Shown here: positions 30,242 through 40,961 of the stretch, piece by piece
Layout of the letters: every line of letters begins with the position of its first letter
Position numbering within the stretch: position 1 is the first letter of the stretch
Assembly: GCA_031257095.1 (NCBI GenBank)
Contig: JAIRPI010000011.1
Coordinates: forward strand, 62,001 to 126,000
Origin: Mycoplasmataceae bacterium
GTDB lineage: Bacteria > Bacillota_I > Bacilli_A > Mycoplasmatales > Mycoplasmoidaceae
Direction of reading: 5' to 3'
DNA: 64,000 nt
Notes under the pieces: generated by a model
The model's database searches: none
Told to the model about the DNA's origin: nothing
What the model saw: the letters and a program-made list of their open reading frames with translations, nothing else
Translations under genes and position numbers: made by a program

Positions 30242-31487
30242 TCTCAATAAAGTTTATGCAACTATTTCATTTGATATTGATGAAGTTAAGATTTACGTTC
30301 ATGATCAACTAAACAACAATAGTTGTTTATATTACAACTCCCGTAAATTGCATAATGTTTTCTTAGAAAATTATTCACTAACAAATGACGAATTATTAAA
30401 GAAAACTATTTATGAAATTACAAGAAATTGCGATGATTTTCTAAAAAATCCGATTCGAAGATACATTCTTAATTTCACCAATATTTCTTTAAACTACGCT
30501 AATTTTACTAGTAAAGGTGTCGAAATCATAGAAACTATTACTAAAGAAGATTGTGATCGAGCTATTGAAAAGGAAATTCTTGATCACGAGTATTGCCCAA
30601 CCCAAGTTGCCCAAATGAAAATTGCTAAATGAAACGTTGATGGCATTGAGTATTTAACCCAACCTATTGGTGTTAAAGGAGGGCAATTAAGTTTTACTTA
30701 TTCCATTTTAAAATACCAATACACCCCACAATTAATTAAAATTATTGATACATTTAAAAAAATAAAATTAGAAGTAATTGATGTTACGGTTAATGCTTTA
30801 GCATTAGGTGAATATCAAAATGCTAAAAACGCTTTAATTGTTGATATTCGTAAAAACAAAATGTTATTTTCGTTCTTTGATGGTAATAGTGAATTTATTA
30901 AAGCAAATTATGTTGATGTTGGTTACGAAAACATTGTTGATAAAGTATTTGAATGTTTCGATAAACGAACACGTAATAAAATTATTAGTAGTTACAATAG
31001 TATTGCTAAAGTTGCTGCTAGTGGCTTCAATCCAATAGTTGTTATTCGCCACATGCCAGAAATTTTAACGATTAAATCTATCCACGCTGATAAACTTATC
31101 AGTATTTTCAAAGGTGTAATTTTTGCCGAATTTAAAAAAGTTATTGAATCATATTCTAAAAACAACAATGACTTATTAATTGAAAAAACATATGTGCATG
31201 CTAATAGTGATTTTATCCAATGCGTGCATTCACTTTTTGCTAATGATGGATATCACGCAATAGTTAATGGTAACAATACTATTGTTAACGACAATATTAC
31301 TGAAGCTATAGGTAGCATTCAATTAGCAATTAAAAACCAGGAAATTATTAAAAAACAAGTGTATAGCATTAACCCTTATGTGTCTGATGTCTTGGGTGAT
31401 ACACATATTAAAAAACAAATGCAAATGAAATTAGGCATGATGGCTATTAATTTCGTAGCAAAATTAGGAGAATCTTATGGAGAATAA
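30234..31487 (+). CDS. ftsA: FtsA-like division protein (divergent)
   Basis: 417 residues between rsmH and ftsZ, overlapping both, which is the position of the FtsA-like gene in pneumoniae-group mollicutes. Actin-like features are faint: YATISFDIDEVKIYV in the phosphate-1 region and NALIVDIRKNKMLFSFFDG resembling phosphate-2. The overall length fits FtsA. The membrane-targeting amphipathic helix is not obvious at the C-terminus. The assignment rests mainly on context. Confidence 0.7.
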
Positions 31488-32802
31488 AGTACTTAAAGCG
31501 ATAATTAACTCGCAAAAAGAAAATGATAATGAAAACGTTAACATTAATGCTAATGACAATTCATCGAATAAATCGTTTTTTAATAATTTTGATTTAAATG
31601 ATGAATCATTCGGGTTGGTTAATGTTAAAGTATTCGGTATTGGTGGGGCTGGTTGTAATGCCATAAAATATATTCTCGACAAAAAACCAAATATCCCGAA
31701 AAACATTAGTACTTATGCCATTAATACCGATGCAAAAGCTTTGAAAAGATTAAATAATCTTACTAATCAAATTGTGATTGGAAAAGATTTATTAAAAGGT
31801 TTAGGTGCTGGTGCTAATCCAATAATTGGTAAACAGGCTGCAATCGAATCAGAAGCCGACATTCGCAAAATATTAACTAGTACTCCGACTGATATCCTAT
31901 TTATTATTGCTGGCATGGGGAAGGGAACTGGTAGTGGCGCTAGCCCAGAAATTGCCCGCATAGCTAAAGAATTAGGAATTATGACAATTGGTATTATTAA
32001 TTTCCCATCTCTAAAAGCCGAAGGGAATATGGTTTTGCAAAATGCCCACGAACACTTCAATAATCTTAATCACTATTTAACATCATATACACTGATTAGT
32101 AATGACAAAATTATTGATAATGCTGATAATTGTGTTGGTTATTATGACGCTTTTGAAAGAGCTAATGATCAAATTGCCCATATTATTATTTCCACCGTGG
32201 AATTAATTAACGGTTCATCAGACCAAAACATTGACTTTTCTGACATTAAAACATTTTTTAATCGTAATCATATTTTTCAATGAGGAAAATTTACTTTTGA
32301 CAATAAAACCAACAAGGAAACAATATTACAAATCATTGAAGACAATGTTCGTAATAGTGTGTTTGATGTCTTGCTTGAAGATAAAAACACGACAATGCTT
32401 GTCGCAGCGAAAATCAATCACCAAACATTGTCAACATTTAAGAACGAAATAAAAGATAGTTTTAGCACGATTACTAGCGATAACAATTTATCAATTGTTT
32501 ATGATATTAGCTATCAACAAGGAGAAAACGTTGATATCTGTTATTTAATTTCTGCGACTGAATCTTCAAAACAACAAACAACATTTAAAAACATTAGTCA
32601 TCCTAAAGTTGATATCGATGAATTTCTCTTTGGTAATAACTCGTTTAAAAAGATCCAAACAGCTAATAACACCTCGTTTCCAACGAGAAATTCAACGAAG
32701 GTTATCAAGAGTAATAAAATTATTAATCAAGATATCGAAATTAGTGAAATATCTTCATCTTTATCTACTAGTGCAATCAAAAACACAAAAACATTAAATT
32801 AA
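31477..32802 (+). CDS. ftsZ: Cell division GTPase FtsZ (divergent)
   Basis: 441 residues. A ~50-residue Asn/Asp-rich N-terminal extension precedes the tubulin-like core with VFGIGGAGCNAI (53-63) and INTDAKAL. The T4 GTP-binding loop reads AGMGKGTGSG (about 145-154) instead of the standard GGGTGTG. A long polar C-terminal tail follows. Last gene of the mraZ operon. Enough core motifs remain to expect polymerisation, but the loop changes are unusual. Confidence 0.88.
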
Positions 32803-32807
32803 GTTTT

Positions 32808-32836
32808 TTGCAAAAATCTTAAAAATATGTTATAAC
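32808..32836 (+). promoter_or_regulatory. Promoter of the S10-spc operon
   Basis: TTGCAA (32808-32813) and TATAAC (32831-32836) with a 17-base spacer, immediately after ftsZ. The predicted start is near 32843, giving a leader of about 65 bases. Confidence 0.6.
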
Positions 32837-32843
32837 TTAATAA

Positions 32844-32896
32844 CCTACATAGACTACACACCAAAAGGTGTTGCTTGGAAACACCCTCTATATAGG
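32844..32896 (+). promoter_or_regulatory. Structured S10-operon leader with alternative hairpins
   Basis: CCTACATAG (32844-32852) can pair with CTATATAGG (32888-32896), 8 of 9 bases. Inside, GGTGT (32867-32871) can pair either with upstream ACACC (32858-32862) or, as GGTGTT, with downstream AACACC (32880-32885). The two inner hairpins exclude each other. The outer stem ends just before the AAGGA ribosome site of rpsJ. This suggests an autoregulatory or attenuator leader. Confidence 0.5.
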
Positions 32897-32908
32897 CGAA
32901 GGAAAATC

Positions 32909-33211
32909 ATGAACGATAAAGACATAAGAGTAAAGCTATATTCATACGATCATAAGCTAATTGATAAAACTGTTAATGTAATTAAAACCTTTGCTCGTGA
33001 TAAAGGTTGTGGCATTAAGGGGCCAATCCCTTTACCCACAAAAAAGGAAATATTTACTATTTGCCGTTCGGTGCATGTTGATAAACCTTCGCGTGAACAA
33101 TTTGAGCGTCGTACACACAAGCGTTTAATTATCTTAACCGCTGTTCAACCAGAGTTTATTAAAGAGTTTAGGAATCTTCGTTTCCCGACAGGAGTCGCTG
33201 TTAAAATATAA
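32909..33211 (+). CDS. rpsJ: 30S ribosomal protein S10
   Basis: 100 residues. The conserved GPIPLPTKKEIFTI and HVDKPSREQFERRTHKRLI segments are present. First gene of the S10-spc operon, preceded by a structured leader and an AAGGA ribosome site. Confidence 0.97.
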   Translation: MNDKDIRVKLYSYDHKLIDKTVNVIKTFARDKGCGIKGPIPLPTKKEIFTICRSVHVDKPSREQFERRTHKRLIILTAVQPEFIKEFRNLRFPTGVAVKI

Positions 33212-33219
33212 GGAGTAAT

Positions 33220-34086
33220 ATGAAGTGTATTGTTGGAACAAAGATCGGAATGACACAAGTATTCACCATTGAAGGTAAACGTATTCCCGTTACCATTATT
33301 CATTGTGAACCAAACCAAATTGTTGCTGTTCACAGCAAACAAAAACAAAACGTTGATGGTGTGCAAGTTGGTTATCAAACTATTGATGAAAAGAAATTAT
33401 CAAAACCAGCATTAGGTGTATTTAAGAAAAATAATATTACTCCTAAAAGACATTTATTTACCTTGACAAATATCGCTGGTAAAGTAGGTGACTTTATCAA
33501 AGTAAATACTTTTACTAAAGGTGAATTTGTTGATGTACAAGGTACTACAAAAGGTCGTGGAACAACCGGTGCTATTAAACTATGAAACTTTAAAATTGGA
33601 CCATTAAGTCACGGTGCTGGATACTTACATCGTTTCCAAGGTTCGGTTGCTTTTGGTCGTGGTGGTAGTGCCCCACAACGTGTACCAAAAGGTAAAAAGA
33701 TGGCTGCACGTTATGGTCACGAAATAGTTACCATTCAAAGCCTTATTATTGTCGATGTATTAGAAAAATACGATGTAATATTAATCTATGGTGCTATTCC
33801 TGGTCCTAAAGGTTCAATTGTTTTCATTTCATCTTCATTAAAGAAACCTAATAAGAAAGTTGAATACACAATTATTTCTAAAGAAATCCAAGAAGAGATT
33901 TTAAAACAAAATGAATCACTTGAAAACAAAGAAGCGCTGCATGCTGCTAACTTAGAAGCAGAAGAGAAAGCTAAAAAAGAAGCTGAAGCTGAAGAAGCAC
34001 GTAAACAAGCTGAAGCACTAGCTCGAGAAAAAGAAAAGCAAGCCGCTGAGAAAGCTGCTAATAAAGATAAAGAGGAAAAGAAGTAG
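33220..34086 (+). CDS. rplC: 50S ribosomal protein L3 with C-terminal extension
   Basis: 288 residues; typical bacterial L3 is about 210. The core has GTKIGMTQVF at the start and the GFQGSVAFGRGGSAPQRVPKGKKMAARYG loop, given here as two adjoining parts, reaching toward the peptidyl-transferase centre. Residues after about 220 are a charged Ala/Lys/Glu helix (EEKAKKEAEAEEARKQAEAL) not found in most bacteria. One TGA is Trp. Confidence 0.96.
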
Positions 34087-34095
34087 GAGTTTACT

Positions 34096-34725
34096 ATGGA
34101 ATTAAAAGTTTTTAATATTGAAGGAAAAGAAATTGAATCAATCACTGCTCCAAAAAATTTACTTGTTGATGCTCCGCATCAACAGTCAATGTTCGATAAT
34201 GTTTTAGGAGAAGCGGCTGCACGTCGTCAAGGCACACATTCAACTTTAACTAAAGGTGAAGTGCGTGGTGGTGGTAAAAAACCTTACGCACAAAAGCATA
34301 CCGGGAATGCTCGTCAAGGATCGATTCGTAACCCGCACTTTGTAGGTGGTGGTGTTGCTTTTGGACCAAAGCCAACTCGTAATTACAACCTAAAACAAAA
34401 CAAACGCGCTGCACGTTTAGCACTTTGTTCAGCGTTTAGCGTTAAAGCAAAAGAACAAACAATCATTGTTTTAGAAGATGGTGTTAAGTTAACCAAAGCA
34501 AAAACAAAATCATTTATTGCTTTTACTAAAGCAATAAAAGCCATTAATAAAAAAGTTTTATTAATTGCTAATGAAAAAGAAAACAACTTATACTTATCAG
34601 CTCGTAACATTAATCGTGTAACTAGTAAATTTGCTAATCAAGCATCAGTTAAAGATTGATTACACGCTGATTATGTTGTTATTCAAAAAGCAGCGCTAAC
34701 GCAAATGGCTAAAGGAGTAAACTAA
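34096..34725 (+). CDS. rplD: 50S ribosomal protein L4
   Basis: 209 residues. Conserved GTHSTLTKGEVRGGGKKPYAQ loop for the exit tunnel, and an ATP-like C-terminal domain. In other bacteria L4 can repress the S10 operon. Ends ...MAKGVN, one base before rplW. Confidence 0.96.
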
Positions 34726-34726
34726 T

Positions 34727-35218
34727 ATGGAATTAACAAGAATTATTATTCAACCGCTAAATACGGAAAAAAGTTATAAATTACGTGATTTATTAAATAA
34801 GGTATACACTTTCCAAGTTAATCCAAAAGCAACAAAACAAGAAATTGCTTTAGCTTTTGAATCAATCTATACTATTGTTCCATTAAAAGTACGTACGCAA
34901 CTTCGTAAGCCAGCAGCTATTCGTACAGGAACAATGAAACCCGGTTTTACAAAACTAACAAAGATTGCTTATATTACACTTCCACCTGGCACTGATATCG
35001 CTGAATCAAAAGAAGAAATTCAAAAAGTTTCTAAAGAAAAAACCCCACTTTCTTCAGACGTAACTAAAAAAGAAGTTAAAAAACAAGCAGTGACTGTTGC
35101 CAAAACAACTATTGCTAAAAAAGAAGTAGCCGCTAAAAAAACTGAAGTGAAAGAAGACAAGAAAGAAGTAGCTGCTAAAAAAACTGAAGTGATAGAAGAC
35201 AAGAAGGAGAATAAATAA
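34727..35218 (+). CDS. rplW: 50S ribosomal protein L23 with long repetitive tail
   Basis: 163 residues against about 95-100 usually. Core at 1-100 ([34 protein letters not shown]). The tail is Lys/Glu/Ala/Thr-rich and contains two exact-frame 14-residue repeats ([14 protein letters not shown]). L23 sits at the tunnel exit, where it docks trigger factor and SRP, so the tail is placed to affect nascent-chain handling. Stop and rplB start share one base. Confidence 0.95.
   Translation: MELTRIIIQPLNTEKSYKLRDLLNKVYTFQVNPKATKQEIALAFESIYTIVPLKVRTQLRKPAAIRTGTMKPGFTKLTKIAYITLPPGTDIAESKEEIQKVSKEKTPLSSDVTKKEVKKQAVTVAKTTIAKKEVAAKKTEVKEDKKEVAAKKTEVIEDKKENK
35117..35200 (+). repeat. Two-unit 42-base tandem repeat in rplW
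   Basis: Two adjacent 42-base units (35117-35158 and 35159-35200) differing at a few bases, coding [14 protein letters not shown] twice. In-frame units could expand or contract. Confidence 0.8.
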
Positions 35219-36057
35219 TGGCTATTAAATCGGTTAAGACACGATCAAAAGGAAGACGAACAATTATTTTCGTTGACTATAAAAAACACTTAACAACTGA
35301 CACCCCTGAAAAATCATTAATTAAAAAAATTCATAATCAATCAGGGCGTAACAACCGTGGTGTTATTACCACCCGTCACCAAGGTGGAAGACAAGCACGA
35401 CAATATCGTCTTGTTGATTTTTTAAGAACTAATCCAAATCCAGCAGTTGTTAAAACAATTGAATACGATCCAAATCGTACTGCTTTCATTTGTTTAATAA
35501 CTTATAAAACCGGTGAAAAAGCCTATATTCTAGCGCCACAAGGAATCAAAGTTGGTGATACAATAATTGCTGGTGATAAAGTTGATATTAAGGTTGGTAA
35601 TGCAATGTTAATTAAAAACGTACCTGAAGGTACATTTGTTCATAACATTGAACTATCACCAAAAAAAGGTGCGCAATTAGTCCGTAGTGCTGGCAATGCT
35701 GCACAAGTATTAGGTAAAGATGAAACGGGTAATTTTATGATTGTTAAATTACCAAGTGGTGAAACAAGAAAAATCCCTAATGATTGTAAAGTAACCATTG
35801 GTATGGTTAGCAACGAAAACCACAATCTAATAAATTTAGGAAAAGCTGGTCGTAGTCGTCATTTAGGCATAAGACCAACCGTTCGTGGTAGTGCGATGAA
35901 CCCTAACGATCACCCACATGGTGGTGGTGAAGGACGTCAACCAGTTGGTTATGATGCCCCACGAACTCCATGAGGAAAACGTCACATGGGTGTTAAGACA
36001 CGTAAACATAAACAACCATCAACGGCTTTAATCATTCGCCGGAGAAATGATAAATAG
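35218..36057 (+). CDS. rplB: 50S ribosomal protein L2
   Basis: 279 residues. [17 protein letters not shown] at the N-terminus and the peptidyl-transferase-linked [14 protein letters not shown] motif with its conserved His near the C-terminus. Confidence 0.97.
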
Positions 36058-36065
36058 GACAATGT

Positions 36066-36374
36066 ATGAGTAGAAGTAAGAAAAAAGGATATTTTGTCGA
36101 CCAACATCTAAATAAGAAAGTCGAAAAAGCAATTGCTGAACAAAGCAAGAAACCAATTAAAACATGAAGTCGTCGTAGCACAATCATGCCAAATTTTGTT
36201 GGTTTAAACTTTGCTGTACATAATGGTAAAACACATGTTACTGTTTATATTACCGAAGATATGATTGGTCACAAATTAGGTGAGTTTGCTCCAACAAGAA
36301 TCTTTAAAGCCCACTCATCTAATAACAAAGCTGAAGACGCTGCTAAAGAAGGCGCATCAGAGGAAAAGAAATAA
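36066..36374 (+). CDS. rpsS: 30S ribosomal protein S19
   Basis: 102 residues, slightly long. [20 protein letters not shown] and [11 protein letters not shown] are diagnostic. The tail is acidic and Ala-rich. Start at ATG 36066, because ATG 36062 stops after three codons. Confidence 0.96.
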
Positions 36375-36376
36375 TT

Positions 36377-36877
36377 ATGAAAACACAAGCATCACAAGAC
36401 AATATTCATGTTTCTAGTCGTAAAGCCGGATTAGTTTGTGCTTTAATCCGTAACAAAAAAGTTACCGAAGCACAAACTATATTAGAAAATGTTGACAAGA
36501 AAACCGCTATCTTTTTTAAGAAGTTATTACATAGTGCAATTGCTAATGCTACTAACAATCATCAAGCAATTGGTAAAAATCTCTATGTATATCAAGCGTT
36601 TGCTAATCAAGGCAAAACGATTAAACGTAGTTTACCACGTGCGCGTGGCTCAGCGAATATGATTCGTAAACGTCATACAAATCTTGTGTTAGTATTAAGT
36701 GATGATAAACATCAAAAAATTAAAGACCAACAAGCGTTGTTAACTAAACATAACAAAATTAAGACAAAACCTGGTGCAAAAATTATTACTAAAGCTACTT
36801 CAACTATTAAACACGTTGATGACCAACATCACATTGTATTGGATGCAGAGAAAAAACCAAAGGAGGAGAATAAATAA
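36377..36877 (+). CDS. rplV: 50S ribosomal protein L22 with C-terminal extension
   Basis: 166 residues (usual about 110-115). The core includes SSRKAGLVCALIRNK and the tunnel hairpin KRSLPRARGSANMIRKR. A basic extension follows from about residue 115. Stop shares one base with the rpsC start. Confidence 0.95.
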   Translation: MKTQASQDNIHVSSRKAGLVCALIRNKKVTEAQTILENVDKKTAIFFKKLLHSAIANATNNHQAIGKNLYVYQAFANQGKTIKRSLPRARGSANMIRKRHTNLVLVLSDDKHQKIKDQQALLTKHNKIKTKPGAKIITKATSTIKHVDDQHHIVLDAEKKPKEENK

Positions 36878-37725
36878 TGGGACACAAAATAAACCCAAAC
36901 GGATACCGTTATGGGATTAATAAAAATTGACAGTCAAAATGAACTTATTTAAGCCAACCAGACAAACTTATTGCTAAATGAGTTGTAGAAGATGAAAAAA
37001 TTCGTAAATATTTTGATACAAAATATAAAGATGCGAAAGTTGTTCAAGTATTAATTGATCGTCCTGGTAACAAGCAAATTAATGTTACTGTTTTTGCAGG
37101 TCAACCAGGAATTATTTTATCTGGTAAAAAAGAACAACCAGTTTTAAAAACCGACACAGCAACATCTACTTCTGCTGAAAAACCTGTTGCTAAAGTTGCG
37201 AACACCGAATTAATTCTCAAAGATCTTTATAAGATTACTCACAACATTTACAAACCAGGTAAGACAAACAAAATGAATATCAGTCTAAATGTGTTGACAC
37301 ACGAAAACACCACTTGATCAGCTAAAATCGTTGCTCGTGAAATTGCTGATGATATTGAAAATCGTGTTTCCTTTAGACAAGCGCAAAAACAAGCAATTCG
37401 TCGGGTAATGGCTCGGGAAAATGGTGTGAAAGGTATCAAAACAAGAGTTAGTGGACGATTAGGTGGAGTTGAAATGGCTCGTGTTGAAGGATATAGCGAA
37501 GGAGTAATTCCTATGACAACACTAAGAACCGATTTAGATTATGCGGTGGCTGAAGCACATTGTACCTATGGTAAAATTGGTGTAAAAGTATGAATTAACC
37601 GGGGAATAATTCTTAAGAAAGGTTTAGATAATCAAAACAAACCAACCGCCCCAAAGATTGAACGTTTTGATTTTAAGCGTCCGTTTAATAAAAAACCTGG
37701 ATCGTTTAACAAAGGAGGAAAATAA
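36877..37725 (+). CDS. rpsC: 30S ribosomal protein S3
   Basis: 282 residues (usual about 215-235). N-terminal [13 protein letters not shown], a KH domain with an inserted Thr/Ser/Lys-rich stretch (about 88-110), and C-terminal [21 protein letters not shown] further basic tail follows. At least five TGA-Trp codons. Confidence 0.96.
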
Positions 37726-37727
37726 TT

Positions 37728-38258
37728 ATGATGCAACCAAAAAGAGTAAAATATCGTAAACCACACCGTACACGTTACGAAGGGAAAGCAAAGGGCAACA
37801 AGTTTGTTGCTTTTGGTGAATATGGACTTGTTGCTATTTCTGGCAAAGGAAGAAATTGCAACGGTAAACAAAAAACTGGAAACTGAGTTACTGATAAGCA
37901 ATTAGAAGCAGCCCGTGTTGTTTTAGCAAAAGTTGAAGCACTTTATTTAAAACAAGGAGCGAAAATGTATATTCGTGTTTTCCCACAACTATCAAGAACT
38001 AAAAAACCATTAGAAGTTCGTATGGGTTCAGGAAAAGGTAATCCAGAAATTCAATGCGCTGTTGTTAAAGCGGGAACTATTTTATTTGAATTGAAAGGTG
38101 TTCCTGAACACGAAGCACGTGAAGCATTAAGAAAAGCTGGTAACAAATTAAATGTTATTTGTAAAGTTGTTAGCAAAGCTGACTTACCAAACGAAACTAT
38201 TGCTGAACAAAAGCTAAAAAAATGGTTTAAAGAACCAAACATCATTGAGAGGAGATAA
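37728..38258 (+). CDS. rplP: 50S ribosomal protein L16
   Basis: 176 residues (usual about 137-144). [20 protein letters not shown] start, [20 protein letters not shown] and the KGN segments. The C-terminal tail is extended and charged. Either of two consecutive ATG codons could start it. Confidence 0.96.
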
Positions 38259-38259
38259 T

Positions 38260-38736
38260 ATGAATAAAGAATTAAGAAAGAAAACGGACATTGAACTTTG
38301 TGCATTGATTCTACGTTTGAAACTAGAACTATTACACATTCGTTTTGCGACAGTAGCAGGTGATGTTGCTAAAGCATCAAAAGCGAAAGCGGTTAGAGAA
38401 ACAATTGCTAAAGCAATTACGGTTTTATACCAACGTAATAAAAAAGTAAGTATTGGTAGTCACGGGGTAACTTTGTATGACATGAAAACTAACAAACCTA
38501 CTTCAATTACTTCGCAAGTACAAGAAATGTTAAAAGCTGATGCTACAAAAACTAAACAAGCTGTTAGTGAAGAAACCGTACAAGTGGTTAAACAACAACC
38601 AACTGAGCAAAAAGATAAAGATGCATCAGATGCTAAACCACAAGCAACACCAATTGTTAAAAAACAATTAAAAACACAAATGGAAAAGAAAGCAGAAAAA
38701 ACAATGATTCATAAAACAGTTGGAGGAGGATCATAA
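38260..38736 (+). CDS. rpmC: 50S ribosomal protein L29 with long C-terminal extension
   Basis: 158 residues against about 65. Residues 1-70 are L29-like (ELRKKTDIEL..., LLHIRFATVAG, IRET-type helix and VLYQRNKK). The rest is a Gln/Lys/Thr-rich, low-complexity tail. L29 lies beside L23 at the tunnel exit. ATG 38260 follows GAGGAG. Confidence 0.92.
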   Translation: MNKELRKKTDIELCALILRLKLELLHIRFATVAGDVAKASKAKAVRETIAKAITVLYQRNKKVSIGSHGVTLYDMKTNKPTSITSQVQEMLKADATKTKQAVSEETVQVVKQQPTEQKDKDASDAKPQATPIVKKQLKTQMEKKAEKTMIHKTVGGGS

Positions 38737-38738
38737 TT

Positions 38739-39008
38739 ATGGAAAAACAAATTAACGAAAGAAGTCGTAGAAAAATATTCGCAGGAATTGTTGTCTCAAC
38801 AAAAATGGCAAAGACCATTGTTGTTGAAGTTGAAACAAAAACGCTGCACCCACGTTATCGTAAGCTAGTTATTCGTCACAAGAAATATCATGTGCATGAT
38901 CCAAAAAGTGAAGCAAAACTAAACGATAAAGTAAGAATTATTGAAACAAGACCAATTAGTAAGACTAAATTTTATCGTTTATTAAAAATAACAGAGAGGG
39001 CTAAATAG
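38739..39008 (+). CDS. rpsQ: 30S ribosomal protein S17
   Basis: 89 residues with GIVVSTKMAKTIVVEVE and HDPKSEAKLNDKVRIIETRP, as in the family. Confidence 0.97.
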   Translation: MEKQINERSRRKIFAGIVVSTKMAKTIVVEVETKTLHPRYRKLVIRHKKYHVHDPKSEAKLNDKVRIIETRPISKTKFYRLLKITERAK

Positions 39009-39017
39009 GAGTAATTT

Positions 39018-39386
39018 ATGGTACAAGAACAAACAAGACTAATTGTTGCTGATAATACAGGCGCAAGAGAAGTAGGAGTAATTAAAGTTTTAGGTCACAC
39101 CCGCCAACGTTATGCTAATATTGGCGACATTGTTAGAGTATCGGTTAAATCATGTATGCCAAGTGGTGACGTTAAACGAAAAGAGAAATATATTGCCGTT
39201 GTCATTAGAACAAAAAAAGGAATTACGCGTGAAAACGGTACCGTTATTAAATTTTCTGACAATGCATGCGTGTTAATTAAAGAAGATTTAACCCCACGTG
39301 GGACAAGAATCTTTGGCCCTGTGGCTAGAGAATTACGAGAAAAGGGATTTATGAAAATTATTTCATTAGCCCCTGAGGTGTTATAG
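39018..39386 (+). CDS. rplN: 50S ribosomal protein L14
   Basis: 122 residues. [17 protein letters not shown] and the [20 protein letters not shown] end are diagnostic. Start preceded by AGGAG. Confidence 0.97.
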   Translation: MVQEQTRLIVADNTGAREVGVIKVLGHTRQRYANIGDIVRVSVKSCMPSGDVKRKEKYIAVVIRTKKGITRENGTVIKFSDNACVLIKEDLTPRGTRIFGPVARELREKGFMKIISLAPEVL

Positions 39387-39394
39387 GAGAAAAT

Positions 39395-39751
39395 ATGCAA
39401 AGAATTAAAAAAGGTGACAAAGTAAGAATAATTTCCGGTAAACTTTCCACAAAAGAAGGAACAGTTTTGTCAGTTAATCCAAGAAATAATACGGCAATTG
39501 TTGAAGGCCTTAACAAAGTTAAGGTGCACAAGAAAGCTAGTGGTAAACAAGAAAAGGGTGGAATTTTTGAAATTGAACAACCAATTTATCTGTCAAAAAT
39601 AGCCCTTTTAGCACCAAAAGCCCCACAAGGTATTTCAAAAATCAAATACACCAAAAATAAAGAAGGCCACAAAATTCGTGTTGCTAAAAAAACTAACCAA
39701 GAAATTGTTTCGAGCAAGAGTAAAATCAACACCCCAGTAGGAGACAAATAA
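39395..39751 (+). CDS. rplX: 50S ribosomal protein L24
   Basis: 118 residues. KOW motif KGDKVRIISGKLSTKEGTV, then VEGLNKVKVHKK and the EQPIYLSKIAL segment. Confidence 0.97.
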   Translation: MQRIKKGDKVRIISGKLSTKEGTVLSVNPRNNTAIVEGLNKVKVHKKASGKQEKGGIFEIEQPIYLSKIALLAPKAPQGISKIKYTKNKEGHKIRVAKKTNQEIVSSKSKINTPVGDK

Positions 39752-39752
39752 T

Positions 39753-40307
39753 ATGAGTTTAAATTTAAAAGCAAAATATGAAAAATTAATAACCGATGCT
39801 TTTCTTAATGAAAAAGAAGCAACGGTAAAAATGGCAATTCCTCGTTTAGAAAAAATAGTTATCAATGCCGGGGTTGGTGATGGAGCGAGTGATGTTAAAT
39901 TAATTGAATCAATGAACAATGATATTAAAAACATTACTGGTCAAACACCAGTTTTAACAAAATCAAAAAAAGCAATTGCAACCTTTAAACTCCGTGAAAA
40001 TCAACCAATCGGGGTTAAGGTTACTTTACGTGGTGAACGTATGTGAAACTTTGTTAGTCAACTAATTAATGTTGCTTTACCACGTGTGCGTGACTTTAAA
40101 GGTGCACCACTCACATCTTTTGATGGACGTGGTAATTACACTTACGGTGTAAAAGAACAATTAATTTTCCCAACCATCAATTTTGATGACGTGAAGAAAG
40201 TTAGAGGTTTTGATGTAACGTTTGTTACTTCATGTAAATCCGACGCGAAAGCAAAATTATTGTTAACGGCAATTGGTTGACCTTTCGCAAAACCAAAAGG
40301 TAAATAA
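39753..40307 (+). CDS. rplE: 50S ribosomal protein L5
   Basis: 184 residues. Conserved [30 protein letters not shown], and [20 protein letters not shown]. Binds 5S rRNA. Two TGA-Trp codons. Confidence 0.97.
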
Positions 40308-40308
40308 T

Positions 40309-40494
40309 ATGGCAAAAACATCACAAATAGTAAGACATAAACGACATAAGAAATTCACAACTCGTAAATATCACCGTTGTATTCGTTGCGGAAGAACTCA
40401 CGCAATCATTACAAAGTTTGGTATTTGCCGAATTTGTTTCCGTGAACTAGCATACGAGGGGGCTTTACCAGGAGTAAAGAAATCATCATGATAA
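40309..40494 (+). CDS. rpsN: 30S ribosomal protein S14 (zinc type)
   Basis: 61 residues with four zinc cysteines (CIRCGR and CRICF). Ends GVKKSSW, with the conserved terminal Trp coded by TGA directly before TAA. That Trp codon overlaps the rpsH start. Confidence 0.97.
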
Positions 40495-40952
40495 CAACTA
40501 ACAAAACAAATAATCGAATTAAGAAAATCGTTAAAAAACGTCGTATTAAACACGTTGTTAAAGACCCGATTGCTGATTTTATTTTACGAATCAACAATGC
40601 TAGTCGTGCTCGCCATAGTCAAGTTTTAGTTTATTTTTCAAAAATGAACACCGCCATGTTAGAAATTTTAACGAATGAAGGTTTTATTAAAGGCTATAAG
40701 GTGATTGAGCGATCAAAACCAAAAATCAAAATGTATAACGTTGAGTTAAAATATAGTGCTAAAACACCAGTCATCAACGGGATGAAACAAATTTCAAAAC
40801 CCGGATTACGTGTTTATCAAGAATGTAAAAAAATACCAAAGGTATTAAATGGCTTAGGTATTGCCATTATTTCGACAAGCAAAGGAATAATGATTGATAA
40901 ACAAGCACGTGAAAATAATTTAGGAGGAGAGGTTATCGCTTACGTGTGATAA
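40488..40952 (+). CDS. rpsH: 30S ribosomal protein S8
   Basis: 154 residues. Begins with a basic extension of about 24 residues before the usual start [14 protein letters not shown]. The C-terminal [20 protein letters not shown] is typical. The terminal Trp is TGA before TAA. Overlaps rpsN by 7 bases. Confidence 0.95.
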
Positions 40953-40961
40953 TCAACAACT

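Noticed and set aside
40488-40952. TGA-TAA pairs at the ends of rpsN, rpsH and secY, looking like tandem stop codons
   Set aside because: S14 and S8 normally end in Trp, so the TGA codes for that conserved terminal residue. With TGA as Trp there is only one stop, and the secY case fits the same reading.
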